Source: Mesobacillus maritimus (GTDB taxonomy: Bacteria; Bacillota; Bacilli; Bacillales; Cytobacillaceae). From it: a stretch of DNA of 64,000 nucleotides. This document shows positions 18,166 to 28,036 of the stretch, piece by piece (positions within the stretch are counted from its first letter, which is position 1; every line of letters begins with the position of its first letter). The position numbers were made by a program, and so were the translations under genes. The notes under the pieces are model-generated. The model was given only the letters and a program-made list of their open reading frames with translations. It was not told the origin of the DNA and made no database searches. The stretch lies in the NCBI RefSeq assembly GCF_023715205.1, contig NZ_JAMBNR010000015.1, positions 1-64,000 of the forward strand, given 5' to 3'.

Positions 18166-19308
18166 TTAATTCATTACCTCTCTTAATCGTTTTACACTTT
18201 CCGAAACGGCCTGAATCAATATTTCTGCTTCTTGCATCGTATTTTCATATGATAGACTTATTCGGATTGCCCGTTCTGCTTGTTCTACAGGAACTCCCAT
18301 TGCTAGAAGCGTTTTGCTTGGAGCATTTCGTTTTGATGAACATGCACTTGTTGTGGACACGTATATCCCTTTTTCTTCAAGTGCGTGGACGAAAACTTCT
18401 GATTTAATTCCCTTTATTGAAAAATTAAGGATATGTGGTGCTGAATTTTCTTCAGGCGAATGGATACAGACATCCGGCAATTGCTTTAACCCGGATTTTA
18501 TTGTACCCAAAATTTCTGTTAATTGTGCAAATTTTTGTTCACGCAAGTCTAGCGTCATTCTCAAAGCTTTAGCCATTGCCACCATACCGGCAACGTTCTC
18601 TGTCCCACTTCTTCTTTCAGTTTCCTGGCCACCTCCAGAAAGCAAGGAAGAAATTTTAATCCCGTCACGAATAAACAATGCTCCCGTACCTTTTAGCCCG
18701 TGAAACTTGTGCCCTGATATCGTGCATAAATCAATTCCACATTCATAAAAATTGAGTGGTAGCTTCCCCACTCCTTGAACATGGTCAACATGGAAATAAA
18801 TCTTTGGATAGTCCTTAAGCAAGCGACCGATCTCTCTTATCGGTTGGATTGTTCCTACTTCGTTATTAATATGAATCACCGAAACAAGGATTGTATCAAA
18901 ACGAATTGCCTGTTCGACATCTAAGGAGTTTACACGCCCCTCCGCATCTACAGGAATATAAGTTACATCAAATCCTAACTCTTCTAACTGCTTAAAAGAG
19001 TTTCGGACAGAGTCATGTTCAACCTCGGTTGTAATGATATGCTTTCCTCTTTTTCTATGCTCCATTGCAATTCCTTTAATTGCAAGGTTATTTCCTTCTG
19101 TACCTCCAGATGTAAAAACAATTTCATTTGTTTTCACTCCAAGTAATTTAGCTATTTGTGAATGTGCCTGAGACAAGAGCTTTTCTGCTTGTCCACCCAT
19201 CTGATGCAAAGAGGAAGGATTTCCATAATAACTTGAAGCAACCTTCGTAAAAGAATCAATCACTTCTTTAAAAGGTTTCGTTGTTGCACTATTATCTAAA
19301 TAAATCAT
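18166..19308 (-). CDS. nifZ: Cysteine desulfurase NifZ (IscS-like)
   Basis: This PLP enzyme takes sulfur from cysteine to a protein persulfide. The 380-aa product has the PLP lysine at 201 in SGHKFHGLKG and the catalytic Cys323 in STTSACSSKRNAPS. The short active-site loop with inserted SSK residues is typical of the NifS/NifZ group. Immediate linkage to thiI makes tRNA thiolation the likely job. The start ATG follows GGGGGTAG. In B. subtilis the braB transporter gene lies upstream; here it is missing and ezrA is next. Confidence 0.93.
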   Translation of the reverse strand: MIYLDNSATTKPFKEVIDSFTKVASSYYGNPSSLHQMGGQAEKLLSQAHSQIAKLLGVKTNEIVFTSGGTEGNNLAIKGIAMEHRKRGKHIITTEVEHDSVRNSFKQLEELGFDVTYIPVDAEGRVNSLDVEQAIRFDTILVSVIHINNEVGTIQPIREIGRLLKDYPKIYFHVDHVQGVGKLPLNFYECGIDLCTISGHKFHGLKGTGALFIRDGIKISSLLSGGGQETERRSGTENVAGMVAMAKALRMTLDLREQKFAQLTEILGTIKSGLKQLPDVCIHSPEENSAPHILNFSIKGIKSEVFVHALEEKGIYVSTTSACSSKRNAPSKTLLAMGVPVEQAERAIRISLSYENTMQEAEILIQAVSESVKRLREVMN

Positions 19309-19421
19309 TTATTCTACCCCCTCTCAAAAATACCGACATTGCTAACAAGAGATTTTATCACACTAGCCCATATTTGAAAATACAATCACCTTCCGTTTTA
19401 TACTACCAATTTGCTCCAATA

Positions 19422-19460
19422 CGAAAAGCGGAAACGGCTCGTTCAACTCCGACAACATGC
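19422..19460 (+). repeat. GAAAAGCGG repeat fragment abutting the ezrA terminator
   Basis: The fragment ACGAAAAGCGGAAACGGCTC continues to CCGACAACATGC and stops exactly where the ezrA terminator begins. It matches the first ~38 bp of the unit at 47733. Confidence 0.65.
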
Positions 19461-19485
19461 AAAAAGGCCTCCAACACGGAGACCT
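19461..19485 (-). terminator. Terminator of ezrA
   Basis: The stem GGTCTCC / GGAGGCC (one G-T pair) has a 5-nt loop and TTTTTG on the minus strand, just after the ezrA stop. Confidence 0.75.
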
Positions 19486-19489
19486 TCTT

Positions 19490-21184
19490 TTATACTGTCG
19501 TTTCAACAAAGAGTTCTTGAATTTTCTTTATGGCACCTGGTTCAACTTCCTCAATCGCTGCAGCCGCTTCTTCTAATGCTTGGCTATAATCATATTTTCT
19601 AAATGCCTCTTCTGCTACTGCCAACCGTTTGGCAACAGAAGGATGGCTGCTGCGATAGCGATTTCCATATTGGATGACTCTTTCCGCCAATTTTACATGG
19701 TCAACAGTTTCTTCGGTCATCGTTACTAGTTTTTCCACTGTTATTTCAGCAATTTCAAGGTACTGCTGAACTGTTGGGATTTTAAGCGGTTTTTGTTCAA
19801 GCTTATCTGCAGCATTCTGGATACTTTCTTTAGCATCCTCTAATAGATACTTGTAATTCTGAGACAATCCTGGCAAATTACTTTTAGAAATAAGCTTAAT
19901 CATCTCGGTAGTCTTTTGAGAAAGATTTCTCACTTTTTCCCTTGCAGCTATTTCATCTTTCCTAAAGGCATTCAACGTTTCTTTGAACTCTTCTTGTTCC
20001 TTAATACATTCTTCTAAGTCTTGCTTCAGCTCGGAGAGATCATCGCGTAAGAAGCTGTATGCTGTTTCTCCTTGATCGATTTTGGCAACAAGTAGTTCGT
20101 ATCTTTTCACTAATTGTTCAAGCCTTCCTTCAGCAACAATATGAGCATCCATTTTCTGATCAGAAATCTCGTAGCTTTGCTGAATCGACTGGATTTCTTC
20201 CTGAATATTATCGTTTTCAACCATTGCATTTTGCATCAATTGAGTTAGGTTTTTCTCATTATGAATTACAAACTGCTTTGCTAATGCTTCATTCTCTAAT
20301 TGGTCAAAAAGGTTTTCAAGCTTATCTTTAATTGCTTCTGTACCCTGTTGGATTTCAGCAACTTCTGTTTCTGAAATTAGTGATAAATATTCATTTAATT
20401 GATTCTCAACTTCTTCTAATTCCTTAATTGCTCCTAAATGATCGATAACATACCCTTGGGCCGCCATTTCACGACAACCTTCTTTTAATTCGTTCATTTG
20501 AGCAGGTATTCCTAACTGGCAATCATGAAGGAGCTGAGGAATTATTTCCATCTTAGTAGAAATCTCATCAAGTTTGGCCGCAATTGCTAGCACAACCTCT
20601 CTCGCCTCAAGGTAATTACCGCTTGACGTTTTTTCATCAAACAGCTCGAACTGAGTTAGAATTTCATTTAATTGGTTCTCAAGACTCTTCTCTGCTGTCC
20701 CAAAGCTATGTCGATGTGCAAGAAGATTTTTCCGGCAATCACGATACTGCTCTTTAAGCAAATCAATTTCACTGCGGTTCTTCTCTTCACTGCCAACTAA
20801 CTCATTTAATTCCTGAAGGAGCTTCTCAATTTGCTGTTCAATATCAGCCAACTTTGTTTCAATCTTGGCAAACGACTCTTTTGCTTTCCTAAAACGAAGT
20901 TTGTCTGTGTAATCTTCCGCATCAAGAAGAAATTCCTCAATATCTGGTAGTTCGGAAGTAACAATTTCATCCCATTCTTTACGCCATCTCTCAAATAGCT
21001 CTTCTGTTTGACCTGTCATATTCAGCTTTTTCACTTTAGACATTTCATCTTGGACCGGTCGATTCATGATATCAATCTTCCAAGCTTCATAACGGTCCAC
21101 TTCATTAAAATACTTACGTTTCATTAAATAAGTTATTAAAAATAGGCCTAGTGCTATGCCTATAGCAGCTATGATATACTCCAT
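19490..21184 (-). CDS. ezrA: Septation ring formation regulator EzrA
   Basis: This membrane-anchored negative regulator of FtsZ-ring assembly keeps rings from forming at the poles. The 564-aa product has one N-terminal membrane segment (about residues 2-22), then a long, almost wholly alpha-helical cytoplasmic part made of spectrin-like coiled-coil repeats. The conserved MSKVKKLNMTGQTEE stretch is near residue 50. The ATG at 21184 is set by GGGGGATTGGC; an upstream in-frame start at 21205 would include that site. It is monocistronic and divergent from hisJ. Confidence 0.95.
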   Translation of the reverse strand: MEYIIAAIGIALGLFLITYLMKRKYFNEVDRYEAWKIDIMNRPVQDEMSKVKKLNMTGQTEELFERWRKEWDEIVTSELPDIEEFLLDAEDYTDKLRFRKAKESFAKIETKLADIEQQIEKLLQELNELVGSEEKNRSEIDLLKEQYRDCRKNLLAHRHSFGTAEKSLENQLNEILTQFELFDEKTSSGNYLEAREVVLAIAAKLDEISTKMEIIPQLLHDCQLGIPAQMNELKEGCREMAAQGYVIDHLGAIKELEEVENQLNEYLSLISETEVAEIQQGTEAIKDKLENLFDQLENEALAKQFVIHNEKNLTQLMQNAMVENDNIQEEIQSIQQSYEISDQKMDAHIVAEGRLEQLVKRYELLVAKIDQGETAYSFLRDDLSELKQDLEECIKEQEEFKETLNAFRKDEIAAREKVRNLSQKTTEMIKLISKSNLPGLSQNYKYLLEDAKESIQNAADKLEQKPLKIPTVQQYLEIAEITVEKLVTMTEETVDHVKLAERVIQYGNRYRSSHPSVAKRLAVAEEAFRKYDYSQALEEAAAAIEEVEPGAIKKIQELFVETTV

Positions 21185-21389
21185 GCCAATCCCCCTGGGT
21201 TTCATACAAAAATCAGCTTCAATAGATTTATATAATATAAGAAAATATAAGAACTGTTTTTTTTATGTATTTATGATACCATGTAAACGACATTTTTTGA
21301 CCAGTAATTTCAATTTTTTGTTTAATTTCTTATCGAACTATATCAAATCCTGTCACGAATAGCTTTGCGATTGGGGGCGAACGTAGAAA

Positions 21390-22190
21390 ATGAGAGACGG
21401 TCATGTACATACTAGATTCTGTCCACATGGTACAAATGACTCTTTTGAAGCGTATATTGAGCGGGCTTTAGCACTCGGGTATACAGAAATCTCATTTACA
21501 GAGCATGCACCACTTCCCGATACATTTGTAGACCCTACACCACAATCGGACAGTGCAATGCAAAAAGAAAAGTTAGATGACTATTTTGAAGAGGTTTCAA
21601 AGTTAAAAGCGCAGTACGAAGGAAAAGTGAAAATCAACGCCGGTCTTGAAGTGGACTATATTGAAGGGTATGAAGCTGAAATCACTCAGTTTCTAAATGA
21701 AGTGGGGCCAAAACTAGATGATGCTATTCTTTCCGTTCACTTTTTGAAAAGCTCCTCTGGATACGATTGCTTAGATTATAGTCCAAATCATTTCGCAAAT
21801 ATGATCCAGGACTACGGTTCAGTTGAAAAAATTTATCGTCACTATTACCAAACCCTATTAAAATCAATCCATGCTGAATTAGGTTCCTACAAGCCAAAAA
21901 GAATTGGCCATATGACGCTTGTCCATAAATTCCAACGGAAATACCCTGTTCAGTCATCCTTTGACTCAGAGATTGACCTGATCTTAAACGCAGTCAAAGA
22001 CCATGGTTACGAGTTGGACTATAATGGCGCTGGCACAGCAAAACCATTATGCCGCGAGCCTTACCCACCTGATGCCATCGTTCATAAGGCAAAAGAACGA
22101 GGTATTCCCCTTGTTTATGGATCGGATGCACACCAAGCGAAAGAACTCGGTCAAGGCTATGAGCGTATCAAGCGTTTAGCCAACCTATAG
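21390..22190 (+). CDS. hisJ: Histidinol-phosphatase HisJ, PHP family
   Basis: It removes phosphate from histidinol phosphate in histidine synthesis. The 266-aa product is a PHP-type phosphatase, unrelated to the HAD-type HisB enzyme. Metal-binding motifs are visible: [12 protein letters not shown] at 3-14, FTEHAP near 38, [21 protein letters not shown] and YGSDAH near the C-terminus. It stands apart from any his operon, as in B. subtilis. The site GGGGGCG precedes the ATG. A strong terminator follows. Confidence 0.95.
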   Translation: MRDGHVHTRFCPHGTNDSFEAYIERALALGYTEISFTEHAPLPDTFVDPTPQSDSAMQKEKLDDYFEEVSKLKAQYEGKVKINAGLEVDYIEGYEAEITQFLNEVGPKLDDAILSVHFLKSSSGYDCLDYSPNHFANMIQDYGSVEKIYRHYYQTLLKSIHAELGSYKPKRIGHMTLVHKFQRKYPVQSSFDSEIDLILNAVKDHGYELDYNGAGTAKPLCREPYPPDAIVHKAKERGIPLVYGSDAHQAKELGQGYERIKRLANL

Positions 22191-22195
22191 ATTCA

Positions 22196-22230
22196 TAACA
22201 AAAAACCGGTTGATGACCGGTTTTTTGTTA
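22196..22230. terminator. Bidirectional terminator between hisJ and refZ
   Basis: A perfect 15-bp stem, TAACAAAAAACCGGT (22196-22210) and ACCGGTTTTTTGTTA (22216-22230), has a 5-nt loop. T runs lie on both strands, and it reaches into the refZ stop codon. Confidence 0.9.
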
Positions 22231-22863
22231 TACAGAAACAATTCTTCGATTATCATATGGTTTCGGTTCACATAGAATGGCATCCAACCATTGGTAAATG
22301 TCTCGACTATATTTCTCAACAAAGTATGTCTCGTGAGGCAAAATGTGTAACACTTCATGAACATAATGGCTGTTTAAAAATGGCGTATTCAATAAACTTT
22401 TTATTTGGAGAATGAGGTAAGGAACAGAATGATTGCGAAACTCTTTTTTCCTCATCCCTCTTTCAAGGACTTTTTTAAAATAATATCGTTCTTTCACATG
22501 ATAGGTTGACATTACTTCCCGAACCATCTGAGAATCCAGGGTCATCTCTCTTAAAATAAATCGTGTTAACTGAATATCTTGGCATTGATATTTCAGCAAA
22601 TTCACAACGATTTGTTTTAATGCCACTTCTGCCCCTTCATCTAACAATGCATACCCTTTTTCAATTTCCTTCAAATAATTCTCAAAATAGGCTGTAAAAC
22701 AGTACTCTAGTAGTCCTTTCTTATTTTGAAAATAATAGGCGATATTAGCTGGGTTTACCCCTGCTTTTGCAGCAATATCACGAATCGAAGTGCCACTGAA
22801 GCCTTGGGTATTAAATAAAAACACTGCCGCTTCAACGATTGACTCTTTCGAATTTTTTCGCAT
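22228..22863 (-). CDS. refZ: TetR-type FtsZ regulator RefZ
   Basis: The 211-aa product has a TetR-type N-terminal helix-turn-helix: SIVEAAVFLFNTQGFSGTS at about 8-26 and the recognition helix before NIAYYFQNKKGLLE. Its C-terminal part, with LTRFILREMTLDS and EVMSTYHVKERYYF, matches RefZ (YttP) as I remember it. In B. subtilis RefZ binds operator sites around the origin and steers FtsZ-ring placement at sporulation. The start is ambiguous. I use ATG 22863, where length fits the family; an upstream frame to 22914 is possible but has a poor site. Position next to hisJ and ytsP agrees. Confidence 0.88.
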   Translation of the reverse strand: MRKNSKESIVEAAVFLFNTQGFSGTSIRDIAAKAGVNPANIAYYFQNKKGLLEYCFTAYFENYLKEIEKGYALLDEGAEVALKQIVVNLLKYQCQDIQLTRFILREMTLDSQMVREVMSTYHVKERYYFKKVLERGMRKKEFRNHSVPYLILQIKSLLNTPFLNSHYVHEVLHILPHETYFVEKYSRDIYQWLDAILCEPKPYDNRRIVSV

Positions 22864-23056
22864 TCTCCTTACCCGCCCCTTATTCAAGATTTTCCCTAGA
22901 CACCTGCAACCCATTCCTTCTCGTTCTTTATCTATTTCTTATTACTTCCTTCTAGACATCTCATATTCCTTTAAGAATCCATCGACAAATTCAAGCATTC
23001 TTCCTGCTTTTCTGATAAAATAAATCTTGCATTTTTAGAGGAAAGGGTGAAAAAAC

Positions 23057-23542
23057 TTGTTTGAAGTCGAAACATATAATGGTAACCGTGAAGATCAGTA
23101 TGATTTACTCATAAAACAACTTAAGAGCTTGCTTGAAGGCGAAAAAAATGTCATCGCCAACCTTAGCAATGCATCTGCTTTATTAAACCAATTCCTTGAT
23201 CGGATTAATTGGGTAGGATTTTATTTAATGGAAGAAGGCGAGCTTGTCCTCGGACCTTTCCAAGGATTACCAGCATGTGTGAGAATCCCTGTAGGGAAAG
23301 GCGTGTGTGGAACAGCTGTAGTAAAATTAGAGACGGTTCGTGTTGAGGATGTCCACCTTTTCCCAGGACATATCGCTTGTGATGCTGCCTCTCAATCAGA
23401 AATTGTCATTCCAATGCTAGACAACGGAAAGCTAATTGGCGTTCTTGATATTGATTCACCTGAGAAAAATCGCTTTGATGAAATTGACCAGGCAAAGCTT
23501 GAGAAGTTTGTTTCTACTTTGATGGAAGTTTATAAAGGCTAA
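23057..23542 (+). CDS. ytsP: Free methionine-(R)-sulfoxide reductase, GAF domain (YtsP)
   Basis: This is a single GAF domain of the fRMsr type, which reduces free methionine-R-sulfoxide. In the 161-aa product all three cysteines of the catalytic set are present: Cys74 (LPACVRIP), Cys84 (GKGVCGTA) and Cys108 (GHIACDAAS). That supports an active enzyme rather than a sensor. The start is TTG, spaced from AAAGGGTG. It is convergent with a methionine gamma-lyase-like gene, so two enzymes of methionine salvage or turnover are side by side; a functional link is only inferred. Confidence 0.9.
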   Translation: MFEVETYNGNREDQYDLLIKQLKSLLEGEKNVIANLSNASALLNQFLDRINWVGFYLMEEGELVLGPFQGLPACVRIPVGKGVCGTAVVKLETVRVEDVHLFPGHIACDAASQSEIVIPMLDNGKLIGVLDIDSPEKNRFDEIDQAKLEKFVSTLMEVYKG

Positions 23543-23548
23543 AAAGAT

Positions 23549-23585
23549 AGAGCTGTGAGCCCTAGGGTTCACAGCTCTTTTTTAC
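23549..23585. terminator. Bidirectional terminator between ytsP and megL
   Basis: The stem AGAGCTGTGA / TCACAGCTCT extends inward through GCCC/GGGT. T runs lie on both strands. Confidence 0.88.
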
Positions 23586-23599
23586 TCCCTGAATGGTTT

Positions 23600-24772
23600 T
23601 TATTTCTGTAACGCTTGCTCTAAATCCTCCCAAATATCTTCCGATGCTTCTAATCCCACCGATAGTCTGAGCATATTGTCGGGAATCCCCATTTCAATCC
23701 GCTTTTGAACCGGCACAACAGCATGGGTCATGGTAGCCGGATGTTGGATCAGTGTTTCCGCATCCCCTAAACTAACAGCTATTTTTATTAATTTTAATTT
23801 ATTCATCAGTTCTTGGGCATCTTGCTTCGAGCCTTTAATGGTGAAAGAAATCAGTCCCCCAGGCTTTTTCATTTGTTTTTGAGCAATGTTAAAATCGGTT
23901 TGTTTGGGATTCCCGGGGTAATAGACTTGATCAATAGCAGGGTGGGTCATGAGCGCCGACGCTAGCTTTACTGCATTTTCACAATGACGGTCCATTCGAA
24001 GATGTAAGGTCTTTAACCCTCTTAGTAAGAGCCAAGCATCAAACGGTGCAATAATCCCACCTATATCTTTTTGGGTTGTCATGGAAATTTTATTCAGCCT
24101 TTCTTCATTCCCAGCTACGATTCCTGCAATTACATCTCCGTGTCCACAAATGTATTTTGTTGCACTGTGTATGACGATATCGCAACCTAGTTCTAGCGGC
24201 TTTTGTAAATACGGGGTACAAAATGTATTGTCGACAATTACAGGTATGCCTTTTTCCTTTGCTACTCTAGAGACCATCTCTAAGTCTACAAGTCTCATTG
24301 TTGGATTAATTGGAGTTTCAATATAAATACAAGCCGTATTTTCTGTGAGTGCGCTCCTCACCTCTTCCTCTGTCGTCATAAACGAAAAAGCATGAGAAAC
24401 ATCAAATTTTTCCCGCATTAATTGAAGGAGCCCGAAAGTGCAACCATACACACCCTGTGAACAAACAATATGGTCCCCTGTTTTGACAAAAGAGAATAGC
24501 ACTGCCGACACAGCGGCCATCCCTGAACCAAAGGCCAATGCTTTTTCAGCTCCTTCTAGATTTGCAATTCTCTCTTCAAGAATTTTCACTGTTGGATTGC
24601 CTAAGCGTGAATAGATAAACCCTGCCTCTTCGCCTGCAAATCTTCGTTCTCCCTGTTGGGCATTTGCAAAAGTAAATGTACTGCTCTGAAAAATGGGTGG
24701 TACAAGACTATCTTGATATTCAGCGCTATCATAATTCCCATGAATCACTTCAGTTTCAAACTTTTTCTTCAT
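23600..24772 (-). CDS. megL: Methionine gamma-lyase or related PLP enzyme
   Basis: It belongs to the Cys/Met metabolism PLP family (cystathionine gamma-synthase fold), 390 aa. The PLP lysine is Lys206 in HSATKYICGHGD. Cys111 in GVYGCTFGLL corresponds to the cysteine that distinguishes methionine gamma-lyases from cystathionine gamma-lyases and synthases, so cleavage of methionine to methanethiol, ammonia and 2-oxobutyrate is the best guess. A cystathionine lyase role is not excluded. Two in-frame ATGs lie close together; 24772 has the better spacing from GAGGGGG. No S-box or T-box leader is visible upstream. Confidence 0.8.
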   Translation of the reverse strand: MKKKFETEVIHGNYDSAEYQDSLVPPIFQSSTFTFANAQQGERRFAGEEAGFIYSRLGNPTVKILEERIANLEGAEKALAFGSGMAAVSAVLFSFVKTGDHIVCSQGVYGCTFGLLQLMREKFDVSHAFSFMTTEEEVRSALTENTACIYIETPINPTMRLVDLEMVSRVAKEKGIPVIVDNTFCTPYLQKPLELGCDIVIHSATKYICGHGDVIAGIVAGNEERLNKISMTTQKDIGGIIAPFDAWLLLRGLKTLHLRMDRHCENAVKLASALMTHPAIDQVYYPGNPKQTDFNIAQKQMKKPGGLISFTIKGSKQDAQELMNKLKLIKIAVSLGDAETLIQHPATMTHAVVPVQKRIEMGIPDNMLRLSVGLEASEDIWEDLEQALQK

Positions 24773-24859
24773 CTTCATCCCCCTCGATTGATGACAATCA
24801 ATCCTTCCTCTATAATTATGATATTGCACTACTTATAAAAATGTTTTTCAAACTTGCTC

Positions 24860-24889
24860 TTGACTTATGTCCATAAAAAATAATATAAT
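24860..24889 (+). promoter_or_regulatory. Sigma-A promoter of rpsD
   Basis: The -35 is TTGACT (24860-24865) and the -10 is TATAAT (24884-24889), with an 18-bp spacer. A leader of about 190 nt lies between it and rpsD. Confidence 0.75.
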
Positions 24890-24954
24890 ACTCTTTGTGT
24901 AAAATATCGCAGCCTATGTGAACCCCTTTATGTGTATATTTTGTTCCTCAATGG

Positions 24955-25685
<731 letters not shown>

Positions 25686-25696
25686 TAGTTTCAAAA

Positions 25697-25731
25697 CAAG
25701 AACCCTCACCTTTTGGTGGGGTTTTTTGTTT
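25697..25731 (+). terminator. Terminator of rpsD
   Basis: AACCCTCACC and GGTGGGGTT form a G-C rich stem with a TTTT loop, followed by TTTTTTGTTT. Confidence 0.8.
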
Positions 25732-25792
25732 ATCATCATTGTCTTCGTTCTATCTGGGATTTTCCTATAATATTTTTTATGATTTTCACTTT

Positions 25793-26295
25793 CTATTTTC
25801 ACTTTTCTTCATTCTATTTTCAGATTTGCTTTTTCTATTTTCAAATAAACACCACGTATTTTCACTTTTCCCCGTTCTATTTTCAGATTGACTTTCTATT
25901 TTCATTTTCCTTCATTCTATTTTCAGATCTGCTATTTCTATTTTCAAGAAACACCACCTATTTTCACTTTTCCCCGTTCTATTTTCATATCGATTTTCTA
26001 TTTTCACTTCTCTTCATTCTATTTTCAGATCTGCTATTTCTATTTTCAAAAAATCACCACCTATTTTCACTTTTCCCTGTTCTATTTTCATATCGATTTT
26101 CTATTTTCACTTTTCTTCATTCTATTTTCAGATCTGCTATTTCTATTTTCAAAAAGTCACCACCTATTTTCACTTTTCCCTGTTCTATTTTCATATCGAT
26201 TTTTTATTTTCACTTTCCTTCATTCTATTTTCAGATCTGCTATTTCTATTTTCAAAAAGTCACACCTATTTTCACTTTTCCCTGTTCTATTTTCA
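25793..26295. repeat. Phased array of 25 CTATTTTCA motifs (102-103 bp super-repeat)
   Basis: The 9-mer CTATTTTCA (TGAAAATAG on the minus strand) occurs 23 times exactly and twice with the first base changed (25856, 26204). Start positions run 25793, 25814, 25835, 25856, 25877, 25896, 25917, 25938, 25958 and so on to 26287. Spacing is 21 bp in most steps, with one 19-bp step in each larger unit. Five motifs make a super-repeat of 102-103 bp (25856, 25958, 26061, 26164, 26266). Open frames across it, such as 25713-26369, are artefacts of the repeat. It fills the gap between the rpsD and tyrS terminators. Confidence 0.95.
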
Positions 26296-26340
26296 TACAC
26301 ACCACACCACATAACTGTTCCTCACTCACTACTGAAATGA

Positions 26341-26370
26341 AAAACCTCCCGAAAGAATTCGAGAGGTAAA
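26341..26370 (-). terminator. Terminator of tyrS
   Basis: The stem CCTCTCG / CGGGAGG (with a G-T pair) has TTTTT on the minus strand, a few bases after the tyrS stop. Confidence 0.75.
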
Positions 26371-26375
26371 ATATC

Positions 26376-27900
<1,525 letters not shown>

Positions 27901-27915
27901 AAAGTTATTAAAGCA

Positions 27916-27945
27916 TTTTTACCACAATAAAGCTATTATTGTCAA
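27916..27945 (-). promoter_or_regulatory. Promoter of the tyrS T-box transcript
   Basis: On the minus strand the -35 is TTGACA (27940-27945) and the -10 is TAAAAA (27916-27921), with an 18-bp spacer just upstream of the T-box leader. Confidence 0.55.
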
Positions 27946-28036
27946 ATATCTCATGAAATAAAAGGAAAATGCGGCAACCTAGCATTTCAAGACGGTTGTT
28001 TATGCTATAATGTATGTGATTTTAGGGGGAATGATA

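Noticed and set aside
25793-26295. CRISPR array
   Set aside because: Units are 21 bp with a 9-bp core and repeated, not unique, linkers. No cas genes are present.
25713-26369. Long overlapping open frames (218 and 150 codons) rich in Phe, Tyr and Ser
   Set aside because: They arise because the 103-bp tandem repeat lacks stop codons. There is no ribosome binding site and the composition follows the repeat.
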